NCBI GenBank assembly: GCA_934646865.1
Contig: CAKUEU010000002.1
Span: 7,434-71,433 of the forward strand
Reading direction: 5' to 3'
Length of the DNA stretch: 64,000 bases
Source of the DNA: an uncultured Collinsella sp.
GTDB lineage: Bacteria; Actinomycetota; Coriobacteriia; Coriobacteriales; Coriobacteriaceae
In this document: positions 1-8,498 of the stretch, in pieces
How the letters are laid out: each line of letters starts with the position of its first letter
Position numbering within the stretch: the first letter of the stretch is position 1
Program-made: the position numbers and the translations under genes
The notes under the pieces: model-generated
Told to the model about the DNA's origin: nothing
Databases searched by the model: none
What the model saw: only the letters and a program-made list of their open reading frames with translations

Positions 1-1861
1 TTTCGCGGTCACCGGGGAGATAGACGACAAAGTCGTCCTGGCCCCAGTATCCGGCGAGTCCGTTGCAGTCGGCCTTTAGCGTCTGCAGCGTACTTCCCAC
101 CTCGGCGATGAGGGCGTCGCCCGCCTGGCGTCCGTACCACTCGTTAAAGACGCGCATGCGACCCAAGTCGATGGCGATGATGGCACGGTTTTCGTTTGTG
201 TGCGTGGACCAGTGCTTGTCGGCCACGTGGAGAAAGTCGCTGCCGCGCATAAGCCCGGTCATCTTGTCTCGTCGGTCGTGCGCGGCGGGGCTGCCGGGTT
301 TTGCCAAGGCGTTTTGGTCGTGATATGCCGGAGCCTTGCTGCGTATCACGGCGTCGAGGCGGCGGTTGAGGCTAGACAGAATCGTGAGCGGCTGCGAGAT
401 GATAGACGGGTAGCGCGCAAAGGTTGTATAGGCGATGGGGGTGATGTCGATGTTATGCGCCGTGATGGGGTCCATGAGCGCGCGCTGCAGCTTCTGGGCG
501 ATATCGGAAAGTTCGACGTCGGGCTGGCTGTCAAACATAAGGACAAATTGCAGTCCATATGACCGGAAAAGCTCGAGCGACCCGTCGAGTTGAGACAGGA
601 CGCGTTCGGTGAGCTCCATGAGCACATCGTTGCCTGTTTGATATCCGTAGACGGCATTGATACGGTCGATATTTTCGAACTTAAACGCCACCAGATCGGT
701 GGGCCTGCCGAGCTCCTGGCGTCTTTCGATGGCCGCCATGAGCGCGCGCACATCGCCCACGCCGGTAGCGGGATCGGTGCTTTCGACAATGCTCGCGTTT
801 GTGATGGAGCCGGCAAAGATCGCGGGCTCGCCGTCGCTGCCATCGAGACGGACGCCGGAGCAGGTGACCGTGATGTATCGGCCGCTTGCATCCTTGGCAC
901 GATAACGCATGTTGTGCTGGCGCTTTTTGCCGGTCATCACTTCTTCGATGTCTCGGCGCCAGGCATCGATATCGTTGGGGTGAATATGCTGCGACCATAC
1001 CTTGTCCATCTGATAGACAGTTCCGGACGGTAGGCCAAAGTCCTGTACCGCGTTTTGAGACCAATGGGACTGATCGGTGTCGACATTGCAGATAAACAGG
1101 TAGCGTCCGGTATCTGTGAGCGATAGTGCCTGGAAGATGCGATCCTGCACGTCATGGAAATTGTCATAGGTGTCGAGCGCGTGGAACCGTTCGTTGAACG
1201 CTTTGTTCATGCGGCTGCGCGCGGCGCTGGCAAATTTGTAGTCGTACATGTGCCGGTCTGCTTCGGCCGTCATCTTGTGAAGGACATCGCCTGCCCGGGG
1301 GTTGGCATGGGCGCAACCGTAGCTGTAGCTCATGGGAGTCTCGCCGTCATCGAACGTTGAGGCGGCAAGAGAAGCCCGGCAAGCCTCGAGTCGCTGGTTG
1401 AGCATATCGACCGAGTCGGTCATAGAGATGAGCACGAATTCGTCGCCGCCTAGGCGGTAGATGCGCTCATCGGGACGGCAATGCAGTTTGAGGCAGTTGG
1501 CGACCTTGATGATGTAGCGGTTACCTGCCGGGTGTCCAAAATGGTCGTTGCAGATTTTCAGGCCATCGATATCGATATAGGCAATCGTGTGCTCGAGCTG
1601 TCGGTCCCAGACGCAGACGATGTCATAGTTGTAGGCGGTGCGGTTGGGCAGGCCCGTGAGTTGATCGATGTAGGCGTCGTCCCTGAGGCGCTTGAGGTGG
1701 CTGCCTAGGCGGGCAGCGGCTTCGGTCGCCTCTGCAAGCAAGCGCTCTGCCTCGGGCTGCGGTAGGTCGCGGATGTTCGAGAGTTCGGCGAGACATGCAT
1801 TGAGTTGGTCGAGCTCGCTGTGCTGTTGCGGCTCGACGCCCTGCGCTTTGCTTGTTTCCAT
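1..1861 (-). CDS. Multi-domain GGDEF/PAS signalling protein, C-terminus cut by window edge
   Basis: The frame stays open for about 620 codons from an ATG at 1861 to the left edge, so the C-terminus is missing. Domains in order: a short helical N-terminus; a complete GGDEF domain with LTGLPNR near residue 68 and an intact RLGGDEF motif near 136-140; a PAS-like domain (about 235-345, with a W-rich core and an SGVRLDG strand); a second GGDEF fold (about 350-470) whose signature is degraded to RSYGLQF near 435; and a third (from about 510) beginning DKMTGLMRG with GQDDF in place of GGDEF near 607. No membrane segment or signal peptide is seen, so it should be cytosolic. GGDEF domains make cyclic di-GMP from GTP; only the first copy looks catalytic, and the others may be sensory or structural. 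An EAL domain could lie beyond the edge. Domain calls are from motif reading; the exact product is unknown. Confidence 0.85.
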   Translation of the reverse strand, partial: METSKAQGVEPQQHSELDQLNACLAELSNIRDLPQPEAERLLAEATEAAARLGSHLKRLRDDAYIDQLTGLPNRTAYNYDIVCVWDRQLEHTIAYIDIDGLKICNDHFGHPAGNRYIIKVANCLKLHCRPDERIYRLGGDEFVLISMTDSVDMLNQRLEACRASLAASTFDDGETPMSYSYGCAHANPRAGDVLHKMTAEADRHMYDYKFASAARSRMNKAFNERFHALDTYDNFHDVQDRIFQALSLTDTGRYLFICNVDTDQSHWSQNAVQDFGLPSGTVYQMDKVWSQHIHPNDIDAWRRDIEEVMTGKKRQHNMRYRAKDASGRYITVTCSGVRLDGSDGEPAIFAGSITNASIVESTDPATGVGDVRALMAAIERRQELGRPTDLVAFKFENIDRINAVYGYQTGNDVLMELTERVLSQLDGSLELFRSYGLQFVLMFDSQPDVELSDIAQKLQRALMDPITAHNIDITPIAYTTFARYPSIISQPLTILSSLNRRLDAVIRSKAPAYHDQNALAKPGSPAAHDRRDKMTGLMRGSDFLHVADKHWSTHTNENRAIIAIDLGRMRVFNEWYGRQAGDALIAEVGSTLQTLKADCNGLAGYWGQDDFVVYLPGDRE

Positions 1862-2091
1862 GCCCCCGCCTTGCTGCATCGCTGAGTCTATTTGCCAGCT
1901 ACTGTTCGTTGCTGAAAAGTACTGAGTAGTATGAACAACCATTATATGGGCGTGTGGGGGCGGGTGTGCTGTGAGGCGCCGCTTATTCGCCAAACGGTAA
2001 TGCGGTTTCGTGCGCACAAATGCGACGAGAACGATACTTGTTGACGGGTATACTTGTTCCGTTTGAATTGCGCAGGAACGGAGATGGTCGC

Positions 2092-2961
2092 ATGACACAG
2101 CCAAATACGGCGCCTACGGTGGGGCTGGCACTCGAGGGAGGCGGCTACCGCGGTATGTATACGGCGGGCGTGCTCGACGTTTGGATGGAGCATGGCCTGA
2201 CCTGCGATCATATGGTGGGCGTCTCGGCGGGGGCGGCGTTTGGCTATAACTTTAAGTCGCGCCAGATCGGTCGCGCCATTCGCTATAACAAGGCCTATTG
2301 CGCCGACAAGCGCTATGCGAGCGTGACGAGCTGGCTGCGAACGGGCGATATGTTCAATGCCGATTTTGCCTATCACGAGGTGCCGCTTGAGCGCGACCCC
2401 ATCGACCTTGAGGCGTACCGTGCCTGCCCCATGCGGTTTACGTGTGTTTGCACCGATATCGAGACGGGTGAGGCGGTCTATCATGATCTGCCCTATGGCG
2501 ATGAGCGTGATATCGAGTGGATTCGCGCGTCGTCGGCAATTCCCGTGGCGACCAAACCCGTTCGGATTGATGGACATCGATATTTGGACGGCGGCGTGGC
2601 GGATTCCATTCCCAGCGCGTGGATGTTCGAGCAGGGTTACGATCGCAATGTGGTGGTGCTGACGCAGCCGGCGGGGTTCGTGAAGCAGCCCAACAGCTTG
2701 ATGCCCATGTTGAAGCGCGTATTCCGTCATTATCCAAAGTTCGTTGCGGCGCTTGAGCATCGGCACGAGGTTTACAACGACACGCTCGCCGACCTGGCGC
2801 GTCGCGAGGCCGCCGGCGAGATCTTTGTGGTTCGTCCGAGCGAGTCGGTAAAGGTGCCATCCCTCTGTCGCGAGCCCGAGGAGCTCGAGCGCATCTACCA
2901 GGTCGGTCGCCATGATGCCGAGGCGACGCTGCCGGCGCTGGAGGCATACCTGGCAGGGTAG
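2092..2961 (+). CDS. Patatin-like phospholipase
   Basis: This 289-residue protein belongs to the patatin / cPLA2-like acyl hydrolases. The oxyanion-hole glycine loop GGGYRG is at 16-21, the nucleophile elbow GVSAG places the catalytic Ser at 45, and the DGG motif places the catalytic Asp at 166, so the Ser-Asp dyad is complete. No signal peptide is visible, which suggests action on lipids from the cytoplasmic side. I chose the ATG at 2092 because GGAG lies eight bases upstream; an in-frame ATG at 2020 has no such site. The gene stands alone between the GGDEF gene and the convergent thiamine operon, and a strong hairpin follows its stop. Length is usual for YjjU/RssA-type bacterial patatins. 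Substrate is not predictable. Confidence 0.9.
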   Translation: MTQPNTAPTVGLALEGGGYRGMYTAGVLDVWMEHGLTCDHMVGVSAGAAFGYNFKSRQIGRAIRYNKAYCADKRYASVTSWLRTGDMFNADFAYHEVPLERDPIDLEAYRACPMRFTCVCTDIETGEAVYHDLPYGDERDIEWIRASSAIPVATKPVRIDGHRYLDGGVADSIPSAWMFEQGYDRNVVVLTQPAGFVKQPNSLMPMLKRVFRHYPKFVAALEHRHEVYNDTLADLARREAAGEIFVVRPSESVKVPSLCREPEELERIYQVGRHDAEATLPALEAYLAG

Positions 2962-2979
2962 GGCGTAGCCCGCAGACTC

Positions 2980-3031
2980 AGCGGAAAGCGCATCCCGGAA
3001 TGGAGCTCCAAACTGGGATGCGCTTTCCGCT
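2980..3031. terminator. Perfect 17-bp hairpin between convergent genes
   Basis: Arms 2980-2996 and 3015-3031 are exact reverse complements with an 18-base loop. The hairpin sits between the convergent patatin gene and thiE, so it probably ends transcripts from both sides. There is no clear T-run on either strand, so this is a hairpin with likely, not certain, terminator function. Confidence 0.6.
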
Positions 3032-3071
3032 CTTGAAAAATGAGGCTGTGGAGCAACTGCTCGGCTTGCGT

Positions 3072-3767
3072 TTATGCCTGTTGCCAGGTGTCGACGAGCT
3101 CCTTGGCCGCAGCGTAGGGGTCGTTTGCGCTGCAGACGGCGCTCACCACAAAGAAGCCGTCGACGCCGGTGGCCTTGAGCTGCGGCAGGTCGGCCGTCTT
3201 GACGCCGCCGCCAACCACGATGGGCACGGGGCTTGCCTCATGGAGGGCAGCCAGGTCCTCAAAGCTCTTGGTGATGATAGAGCCGTCAGCCGCGCGTCCG
3301 CAATCGCGCTTGGTCTCGGTCTCGTGGAGCGGACCGATGCCCAGATAATCGACCAGGCTCATGTCGGCAGTTTTGACGTACTCGAGCATTTCCTCGCAAC
3401 GGGCCGAGAGGCCCACGATGGCGTCGGGCCCCAGCAGCTTGCGGCAGACCTCGACGGGAATGTCGCTCTGGCCCACGTGCACGCCGTCGACGGCAATGCC
3501 CTGTTCGCGCGCGGCGAGCACACAGTCCAGGCGGTCGTCGATGAGCAGCGCGACCTGACCGGTCTTGCCCGCACGGGCGATAGCCTGCGCGGCATCGTCC
3601 GTCAGCGCGATAATCTCGCGCGCGCTTGCCACCTTGGAGCGCACCTGGATGCAGGTAAAGCCGGCGTCAAGTGCTTGAGCCACCACGTCGCCCACAGGGC
3701 GATCGAGGGTGTTTTCGGGGCCGAGCACCAGATAGGCCGAGATATCAAGGTTGTCGCGGATGCTCAT
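3072..3767 (-). CDS. thiE: Thiamine-phosphate synthase
   Basis: ThiE (231 residues) joins HMP-pyrophosphate and thiazole phosphate to give thiamine monophosphate. The TIM-barrel signatures are visible: the CIQVRSK strand with Lys and Arg contacts near residue 40, LLIDDRLD near 75, GVHVGQSD near 95, LGIGPLHETETK near 145, and the phosphate-binding PIVVGGG near 180. It is the last gene of the riboswitch-controlled thiM operon. Its ATG (3765-3767) shares one base with the TAA of the upstream gene (TAATG), which implies coupled translation. No thiD is present here, so pyrimidine phosphorylation must be encoded elsewhere. Confidence 0.95.
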   Translation of the reverse strand: MSIRDNLDISAYLVLGPENTLDRPVGDVVAQALDAGFTCIQVRSKVASAREIIALTDDAAQAIARAGKTGQVALLIDDRLDCVLAAREQGIAVDGVHVGQSDIPVEVCRKLLGPDAIVGLSARCEEMLEYVKTADMSLVDYLGIGPLHETETKRDCGRAADGSIITKSFEDLAALHEASPVPIVVGGGVKTADLPQLKATGVDGFFVVSAVCSANDPYAAAKELVDTWQQA

Positions 3768-4105
3768 TATGCTTCCTCCTGCTTTTTGATCTGCGCTTCC
3801 ATGCGCTCGAGCTTGCCGTTCATGGTGTTAGTAAACCCGGGGCGAATATCTGCCTTGAGCACAACTTCGGTGCGGATGCCCTTGTTTGCCAGTACAAAGG
3901 TGGCGTCGCGTACGACCTGCATGACCTCGTCCCAGTCGCCTTCGATCTCGGTGAACATCGAGCTGGTGCGGTTGGGAAGGCCGCTTTCGCGGATGACGCG
4001 CACGACCTCGGCGACCTCGGCGGAGAGCTCGTCGCCCGTACCGCACGGGGCGATGGCCACGGCGACCAGCGTGTTCATGCCGGTATTAGCTGCGGACTCG
4101 GACAT
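3767..4105 (-). CDS. Thiamine-binding protein, MTH1187/YkoF-like (DUF77)
   Basis: This is a 112-residue protein of the DUF77/MTH1187 family, small ferredoxin-like-fold proteins that bind thiamine or related ligands and often sit in thiamine operons. Visible family features are the first strand VAVAIAPCGTGDELS, the FTEIEGDWDEVM stretch and a second-half strand VVLKADIRPG. The start at 4105 has AGGAGG about ten bases upstream, and this site overlaps the 3' end of thiM, whose stop is four bases away. It lies between thiM and thiE under one TPP riboswitch, which supports a role as a cytosolic thiamine or precursor carrier. The exact ligand is inferred from context. Confidence 0.8.
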   Translation of the reverse strand: MSESAANTGMNTLVAVAIAPCGTGDELSAEVAEVVRVIRESGLPNRTSSMFTEIEGDWDEVMQVVRDATFVLANKGIRTEVVLKADIRPGFTNTMNGKLERMEAQIKKQEEA

Positions 4106-4109
4106 GGCC

Positions 4110-4949
4110 CTATGCCTCCTCGAGCTCGAGTTGGTTGTCGGCGATGTCCTGGGCAGTTGCACGGTAGAGCTCGTCGATAAAGGCGACCTTAAAGCTCGCC
4201 GGGGCATCGGCGACGGCGGCGGCACGCGTGCCGGCAACGTTGTAGACGGCGGTGCCGCAGACGGCTGCCGTAAACGGATCGGCGGCGCAGGCATATACGG
4301 CCAGCACGCCGCCCTGCGAGCAGCCGCAGCCGGTGATCTTGGACATGAGCGGGCTGCCGCCGTGGGACTTGGCCACGGTCGTGCCGTCGGTGATCAGGTC
4401 GACCTCGCCCGAGACCACCACGGCGCCACCGGTGTAACGGGCGAGTGCCACGGCGGCATCGCGGGCGGCGTCAACCGTATCGGTGGTGTCGACACCGCGT
4501 ACACGGCTCAGATCGGCCGCCTCGCCCTCAAGGCCCCACAGGCCGGCGAGCGCGATGATCTCGGAAGCGTTGCCGCGTACGATGGCGGGCTTGTACTGCT
4601 TGAGTTCGTTTACCAGCTGGGTGCGCAGGCTGCCGATGCCCAGGCCCACCGGGTCGAGCACCCAGGGCTTACCGGCGTCGTGAGCCGCCTTGGCCGCGCG
4701 TGGAATCGTCTGCTCGTAGATGGGGAAGAGCGTGCCCATGTTGAGATAGATGGCGCCGCCGCCGGCAACGAGTGCCTCGCCCTCGTCGGGCAGATAGACC
4801 ATGGCGGCCGAACCGCCCACGGCGAGCTGCGCGTTGGCGACAAAGTCAATCGTCACCGTGTTGGTGATGGAGCCTGCCATCGGGTTGGTGGCTCGAATCT
4901 CGTCCACGGCCTTGACCACGTTTTGCTTAAGCTGTTCCGAATCAATCAC
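4110..4949 (-). CDS. thiM: Hydroxyethylthiazole kinase
   Basis: ThiM phosphorylates 4-methyl-5-(2-hydroxyethyl)thiazole in the thiamine salvage route. The 279-residue product shows the ribokinase-like ThiM core: TNTVTIDFVAN near residue 30, GGSAAMVY, WVLDPVGLG near 120, IVRGNASEIIAL near 150, and the anion-hole motif KITGCGCSQGG near 205. I start it at the GTG at 4949, because AAGGAGG lies eight bases upstream and the residues before it do not look like ThiM. It is the first gene of thiM-(thiamine-binding)-thiE and is preceded by a TPP riboswitch with its own terminator, so thiamine pyrophosphate should shut the operon off. Confidence 0.95.
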   Translation of the reverse strand: MIDSEQLKQNVVKAVDEIRATNPMAGSITNTVTIDFVANAQLAVGGSAAMVYLPDEGEALVAGGGAIYLNMGTLFPIYEQTIPRAAKAAHDAGKPWVLDPVGLGIGSLRTQLVNELKQYKPAIVRGNASEIIALAGLWGLEGEAADLSRVRGVDTTDTVDAARDAAVALARYTGGAVVVSGEVDLITDGTTVAKSHGGSPLMSKITGCGCSQGGVLAVYACAADPFTAAVCGTAVYNVAGTRAAAVADAPASFKVAFIDELYRATAQDIADNQLELEEA

Positions 4950-4971
4950 TGCACATGCCTCCTTGGCATAG

Positions 4972-5001
4972 AAAAGGGGCGCTGTGCATAGACAGCGCCC
5001 C
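4972..5001 (-). terminator. Riboswitch expression-platform terminator
   Basis: On the minus strand a hairpin with exact 10-bp arms (plus-strand 4976-4985 and 4992-5001) is followed by TTTTC. It lies between the TPP aptamer and the thiM start, which is where a transcription-termination expression platform belongs. Confidence 0.85.
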
Positions 5002-5011
5002 TGCAAAGGCG

Positions 5012-5104
5012 GCATGCTCCCTACGCCAGCATTAACTGACAGGTTCAAAGGATTGGGCCCATTGCCCTCTCAGCCTTGTGGTTTGCACCGCCGGCACTCC
5101 CGCA
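5012..5104 (-). promoter_or_regulatory. TPP (THI-box) riboswitch upstream of thiM
   Basis: Read on the minus strand, the segment contains the conserved THI-box blocks in order: a GGAGTGCC-type P1/P2 start, GGCTGAGAGGGC, CCTTTGAACCTG, CAGTTAATGCTGG and GCGTAGGGAGCATG. These are the TPP-binding core and the P4/P5 pyrophosphate helix. A T-tailed hairpin follows before thiM, so thiamine pyrophosphate binding should end transcription early. It governs thiM, the thiamine-binding protein gene and thiE. Confidence 0.95.
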
Positions 5105-5132
5105 TCGAATCTGTTGTCCCCTATACTAGCGC

Positions 5133-5234
5133 ACCTGCCAAAAAGGGTCAGGTTTATTTTGGCAGGTACCAACTGGGGCGATGCGTTTTCCCAGATAAAA
5201 CCTGCCAAAATAAACCTGTCCCTTTTTGGCAGGT
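5133..5234. repeat. Long inverted repeat, GGGACAGGTTTATTTTGGCAGG family (copy A)
   Basis: Two 35-base arms, 5133-5167 and 5200-5234, are reverse complements with one mismatch, separated by 32 bases. The right arm plus its leading CCCAGATAAAA recurs at 47033-47079. The element lies between the thiM riboswitch and the divergent HAD gene. It resembles a REP-type or miniature mobile palindrome; no transposase is nearby. Confidence 0.8.
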
Positions 5235-5274
5235 CGGTACAATAGACGGGATAAAGAATGACCGAGGGGACCTT

Positions 5275-6183
5275 ATGATCAAACTTGTGCTGACCGATAT
5301 GGACGATACGCTGATTCCCGCTGGACAAGACGGCGCCAGCGACTATGCCATCGATGGCATTCATGCTATGCAGGCAGCGGGCCTGCATTTTGGCCCGGTT
5401 TCGGGCCGTCAGCCGTCCGCGATGGGCTGGATGTTCCGCAATCGCTCCGAGTGCTTTTCGACCGGCGCCTTTTGCAACGGGCAGGTGATGTTTGTCGACG
5501 GTCAGGTGGTCGCTTCGCGCGCAACCGACAACGATGCCTTGATGCGCCTGGCCGACTACCTTGAGCAAGAGACCGACGACACCTATCTAAAGGTCTACAG
5601 TCTGGGCGATGACTTTTGGGACAACGACGCCTATTGCGTGACGAGCGATTCCGAGCGCGTTCGTCGCGCCATGGAGTCGGGCGGCAACGCGTGGCTCAAG
5701 GGCGAAGAGGCCCCGTGCCGCCCTGTCGTCGATGACGCCCCGGTATACAAGGCGAATATCTGGAGCGCCCGCTCGCGCGAAGAGCTCGCCGAGCTGCGTG
5801 AGCGCGTTGCCGCCGAGGTGCCGGAGCTCTCGCTCGTGTTCCCCAACAACCGTGTGCGCCTGTTCGACATTCTCCCGGCCGGTTGGGACAAGGGCTGCGC
5901 TGCGCTGGAGCTGGCGCGCGCTCTGGGCCTGACGCCCGACGAGGTGGCCGTGTTTGGCGACTCCGATAACGACCTGCCCATGATCGGTGCCGTTCCCAAC
6001 TCTGTGGCAGTTGCCAACGCCAATGAGGCCGTCACGGCCGCCGCGCGCTGGCATATCGGCGCTGCGGCAGACGATGCGGTTGCCGAGGCTCTGCACCAGA
6101 TCGCTGCCTGTGCGGCGACGGGGGAGATGCCGTCGTTTATGCGCCTGCCGGGTGTGGCTGACGCGAATCTCGCGAACAGCTAA
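5275..6183 (+). CDS. HAD-superfamily (Cof-type) phosphatase
   Basis: This 302-residue protein is a Cof/YidA-like HAD hydrolase. Motif I is LTDMDDTL at residues 6-13, giving the Asp nucleophile and the acid/base Asp two residues later. Motif IV is VFGDSDNDLPMI in the C-terminal third, and a large alpha/beta cap lies between. Such enzymes dephosphorylate sugar phosphates, nucleotides or flavin precursors; the substrate cannot be read here. The ATG at 5275 has GAGGGG a few bases upstream; the frame is open further upstream but crosses the inverted repeat and riboswitch. The LysR gene begins 11 bases after its stop, so the two are probably co-transcribed. Confidence 0.85.
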   Translation: MIKLVLTDMDDTLIPAGQDGASDYAIDGIHAMQAAGLHFGPVSGRQPSAMGWMFRNRSECFSTGAFCNGQVMFVDGQVVASRATDNDALMRLADYLEQETDDTYLKVYSLGDDFWDNDAYCVTSDSERVRRAMESGGNAWLKGEEAPCRPVVDDAPVYKANIWSARSREELAELRERVAAEVPELSLVFPNNRVRLFDILPAGWDKGCAALELARALGLTPDEVAVFGDSDNDLPMIGAVPNSVAVANANEAVTAAARWHIGAAADDAVAEALHQIAACAATGEMPSFMRLPGVADANLANS

Positions 6184-6194
6184 GGGGGGCGGCC

Positions 6195-7091
6195 ATGAAG
6201 CTCCAGCAGCTCAGGTATGTCGTTAAGGTTGCCGAATGCGGCAGCATTACCGAGGCTTCACGTCGGCTCTTTGTGTCGCAGCCTTCGATCACTGCATCGA
6301 TCCGCGAGCTCGAAAACGAGATGGGCGTTCATATCTTTGAACGCACCAACAAGGGCGTTATCGTGTCCGAGGAAGGCGAGACCTTTTTGGGCTACGCGCG
6401 CCAGGTGCTCGATCAGGCCGATCTGCTCGAGGACAAGTACAAAGGCGCGTCCGAGCAAGTGCCGCATTTTAGCGTGAGCTGCCAGCACTACTCGTTTGCC
6501 GTCAACGCGTTTGTCGATGTGATCCGCGAATTCGATGCCGCGCGCTACGACTTTACCCTGCGCGAGGAGCAGACCCACGAGATTATCGAGGATGTCGCGC
6601 ACATGAAAAGCGAGCTGGGCATCCTGTACCTGTCCGAGCACAATCGCGAGGTTATCGAGCGCATGCTGGCGGCCAACGAGCTCGTATTCGAAGGGCTCTT
6701 CTGCGCCGCACCGCATATCTTTGTGTGTGCCGAGCATCCGCTGGCGGGCCGCTCCCGCGTAACGCTCGAGGATCTGGAAGACTACCCCTTCCTGTCCTAC
6801 GAGCAGGGCAGCTACAACTCGTTCTATTATTCCGAGGAGCTGACCTCGACGTTTGAACGCCGCAAGAATATCCGCGTGCGCGATCGTGCGACGCTGTTCA
6901 ACCTGGCCATGGGCCTCAACGGCTACACGGTATGCTCGGGCGTGATCAGCCACGAGCTCAACGGCCCCGGCATTATCTCGATTCCGCTCGATGTGGACGA
7001 GTACATGGAGATTGGCATTATCACGCGCAAGAACACGACGCTCACGCGCTATGGGCAGGCCTATATCGACGCGATTCGTCAGCATATCTAA
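6195..7091 (+). CDS. LysR-family transcriptional regulator
   Basis: The 298-residue protein has the LysR layout: an N-terminal winged helix-turn-helix (about residues 1-60, with ITEASRRLFVSQPSIT as the recognition region) and a two-lobed effector-binding domain (about 90-290). It starts at an ATG preceded by GGGGGG. It follows the HAD gene closely and lies directly upstream of a methionine-synthase-like gene whose promoter holds an ATAG-N7-CTAT dyad, so control of that gene is a reasonable inference. Effector unknown; a sulfur amino acid or homocysteine signal would fit the neighbour. Confidence 0.85.
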   Translation: MKLQQLRYVVKVAECGSITEASRRLFVSQPSITASIRELENEMGVHIFERTNKGVIVSEEGETFLGYARQVLDQADLLEDKYKGASEQVPHFSVSCQHYSFAVNAFVDVIREFDAARYDFTLREEQTHEIIEDVAHMKSELGILYLSEHNREVIERMLAANELVFEGLFCAAPHIFVCAEHPLAGRSRVTLEDLEDYPFLSYEQGSYNSFYYSEELTSTFERRKNIRVRDRATLFNLAMGLNGYTVCSGVISHELNGPGIISIPLDVDEYMEIGIITRKNTTLTRYGQAYIDAIRQHI

Positions 7092-7136
7092 CCCGTGCGG
7101 ACCGCGCGTGCGAGCCGCATCCCTATTGTTTGTTAT

Positions 7137-7151
7137 ATAGATAATACCTAT
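7137..7151 (+). promoter_or_regulatory. Dyad ATAG-N7-CTAT upstream of the MetE-like gene
   Basis: The short inverted repeat fits the T-N11-A type of LysR operator. It lies about 92 bases before the start of the MetE-like gene and 46 bases after the LysR stop. Function is inferred only from shape and position. Confidence 0.35.
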
Positions 7152-7242
7152 GGCGAACAGAAACAAACGCATATTTTACGATAGCGATGCGGACGCTCAT
7201 ACTCTGTCTCGGTAAAGCAACCAAGACAAAGGGAGACACCTT

Positions 7243-8376
7243 ATGAGCACTTCGACCACACTGAATGCGCCGTTTCGCGCCGATATCGTCGGCAGCTTTC
7301 TGCGCCCGCAGACCGTAAAGGATGCTCGCGCGGCCTATGCCGCGGGTACGCTCGACGATGCCGGCCTTAAGGCCGTCGAGGACGAGGCCATTCGCGACTT
7401 GGTAGCCAAGCAGAAGGCCGCCGGCTTGCAGGTAATCACGGACGGCGAGTTCCGCCGCAGCTACTGGCACCTCGACTTTATGTGGGGCCTCAACGGCGTC
7501 GAGCGCCGCACCTCTCGCACCGGCTATATGTTCCATGACGAGGAGACCACGGCCGATACCGCCGTGGTGACCGGTCCCATCAGCGGCGAGAATCACCCGT
7601 TCGTCGAGCACTTTAAGTTCGTCAAGGCGCTCGAGGGCGAGGGCCAAGTCGCGCGCCAGACCATTCCGGCGCCGATCCAGACGTTCTCCGAGGTCACGCT
7701 CGATCGTTGCGACGGTCAGCAGGAGAGCCTGCGCGCCGTCTATAAGACCGACGAGGAGCTCGCCGACGCCATTGCTGCCGCTTATCGCACCGTGATTGCC
7801 GACCTATACGCTGTGGGCTGCCGCAACATTCAGTTTGATGACTGCACCTGGGGCATCTACTGCGATACCGATTTTGTCGCCAAGACCGGCATGAGCCCGG
7901 TCGACCTGCAGAAGGTAAGCGAGCTGGGCGTGGCGCTCAACAACGCCGCCATTGAAGGCAAGCCCGACGACCTGGTCATCAACACGCACGTGTGCCGCGG
8001 CAACTATCACTCCACCTATGCCTTCGAGGGTGGCTATGATCCCATCGCGCCATACTTGTTCGCCAACGAGGACGTCGACGCGTTCTATCTTGAGTTCGAC
8101 ACGCCGCGCGCCGGCGGTTTTGAGCCGCTCAAGTACGTTGCCCCCGGCAAGAAGGTCGTGCTGGGCCTGGTGACCACCAAGGCGGCCGAGCTCGAGGATG
8201 AGGAGGTTATCGTCGAGCGTATTCACGAGGCGGCAAAGTATGTGCCGCTCGAGAATCTGTATCTGTCGCCTCAGTGCGGTTTTGCGAGCTGCGAGATTGG
8301 CAACAAGCTGACCGAAGACGAACAATGGGCAAAGATTGCGCTGGTCAAGCGCATTGCCGAGCGCGTTTGGAAGTAG
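7243..8376 (+). CDS. MetE C-terminal-domain-like methyltransferase (YxjG/YxjH type)
   Basis: This 377-residue protein matches only the C-terminal catalytic barrel of cobalamin-independent methionine synthase, like B. subtilis YxjG/YxjH. Supporting motifs: VITDGEFRRSYWHLDF near residues 65-80, IQFDDCTWG near 195, the zinc-ligand pair in NTHVCRGNYHS (His249, Cys251), and a third ligand in SPQCGFAS (Cys345). It lacks the N-terminal half of full MetE, so it probably transfers a methyl group to homocysteine or a related thiol from a simpler donor. GGGAG precedes the ATG. It is monocistronic, with a LysR gene just upstream as the likely regulator. Confidence 0.85.
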   Translation: MSTSTTLNAPFRADIVGSFLRPQTVKDARAAYAAGTLDDAGLKAVEDEAIRDLVAKQKAAGLQVITDGEFRRSYWHLDFMWGLNGVERRTSRTGYMFHDEETTADTAVVTGPISGENHPFVEHFKFVKALEGEGQVARQTIPAPIQTFSEVTLDRCDGQQESLRAVYKTDEELADAIAAAYRTVIADLYAVGCRNIQFDDCTWGIYCDTDFVAKTGMSPVDLQKVSELGVALNNAAIEGKPDDLVINTHVCRGNYHSTYAFEGGYDPIAPYLFANEDVDAFYLEFDTPRAGGFEPLKYVAPGKKVVLGLVTTKAAELEDEEVIVERIHEAAKYVPLENLYLSPQCGFASCEIGNKLTEDEQWAKIALVKRIAERVWK

Positions 8377-8498
8377 CGCCACCGTTCGCGGGTGACGGCA
8401 TGTGCGGGATGACTCGTATCACGTACAATGGTTCGGATCGTATCGTTCGGGCAGATAATCAGCCATGCCCGGGCGCCCTTCCATTCGAAAGGACTTCT

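Noticed and set aside
3000-4991. 663-residue plus-strand reading frame over the thi operon
   Set aside because: It is a shadow in GC-rich DNA opposite thiE and thiM, which have clear motifs, SDs and a riboswitch.
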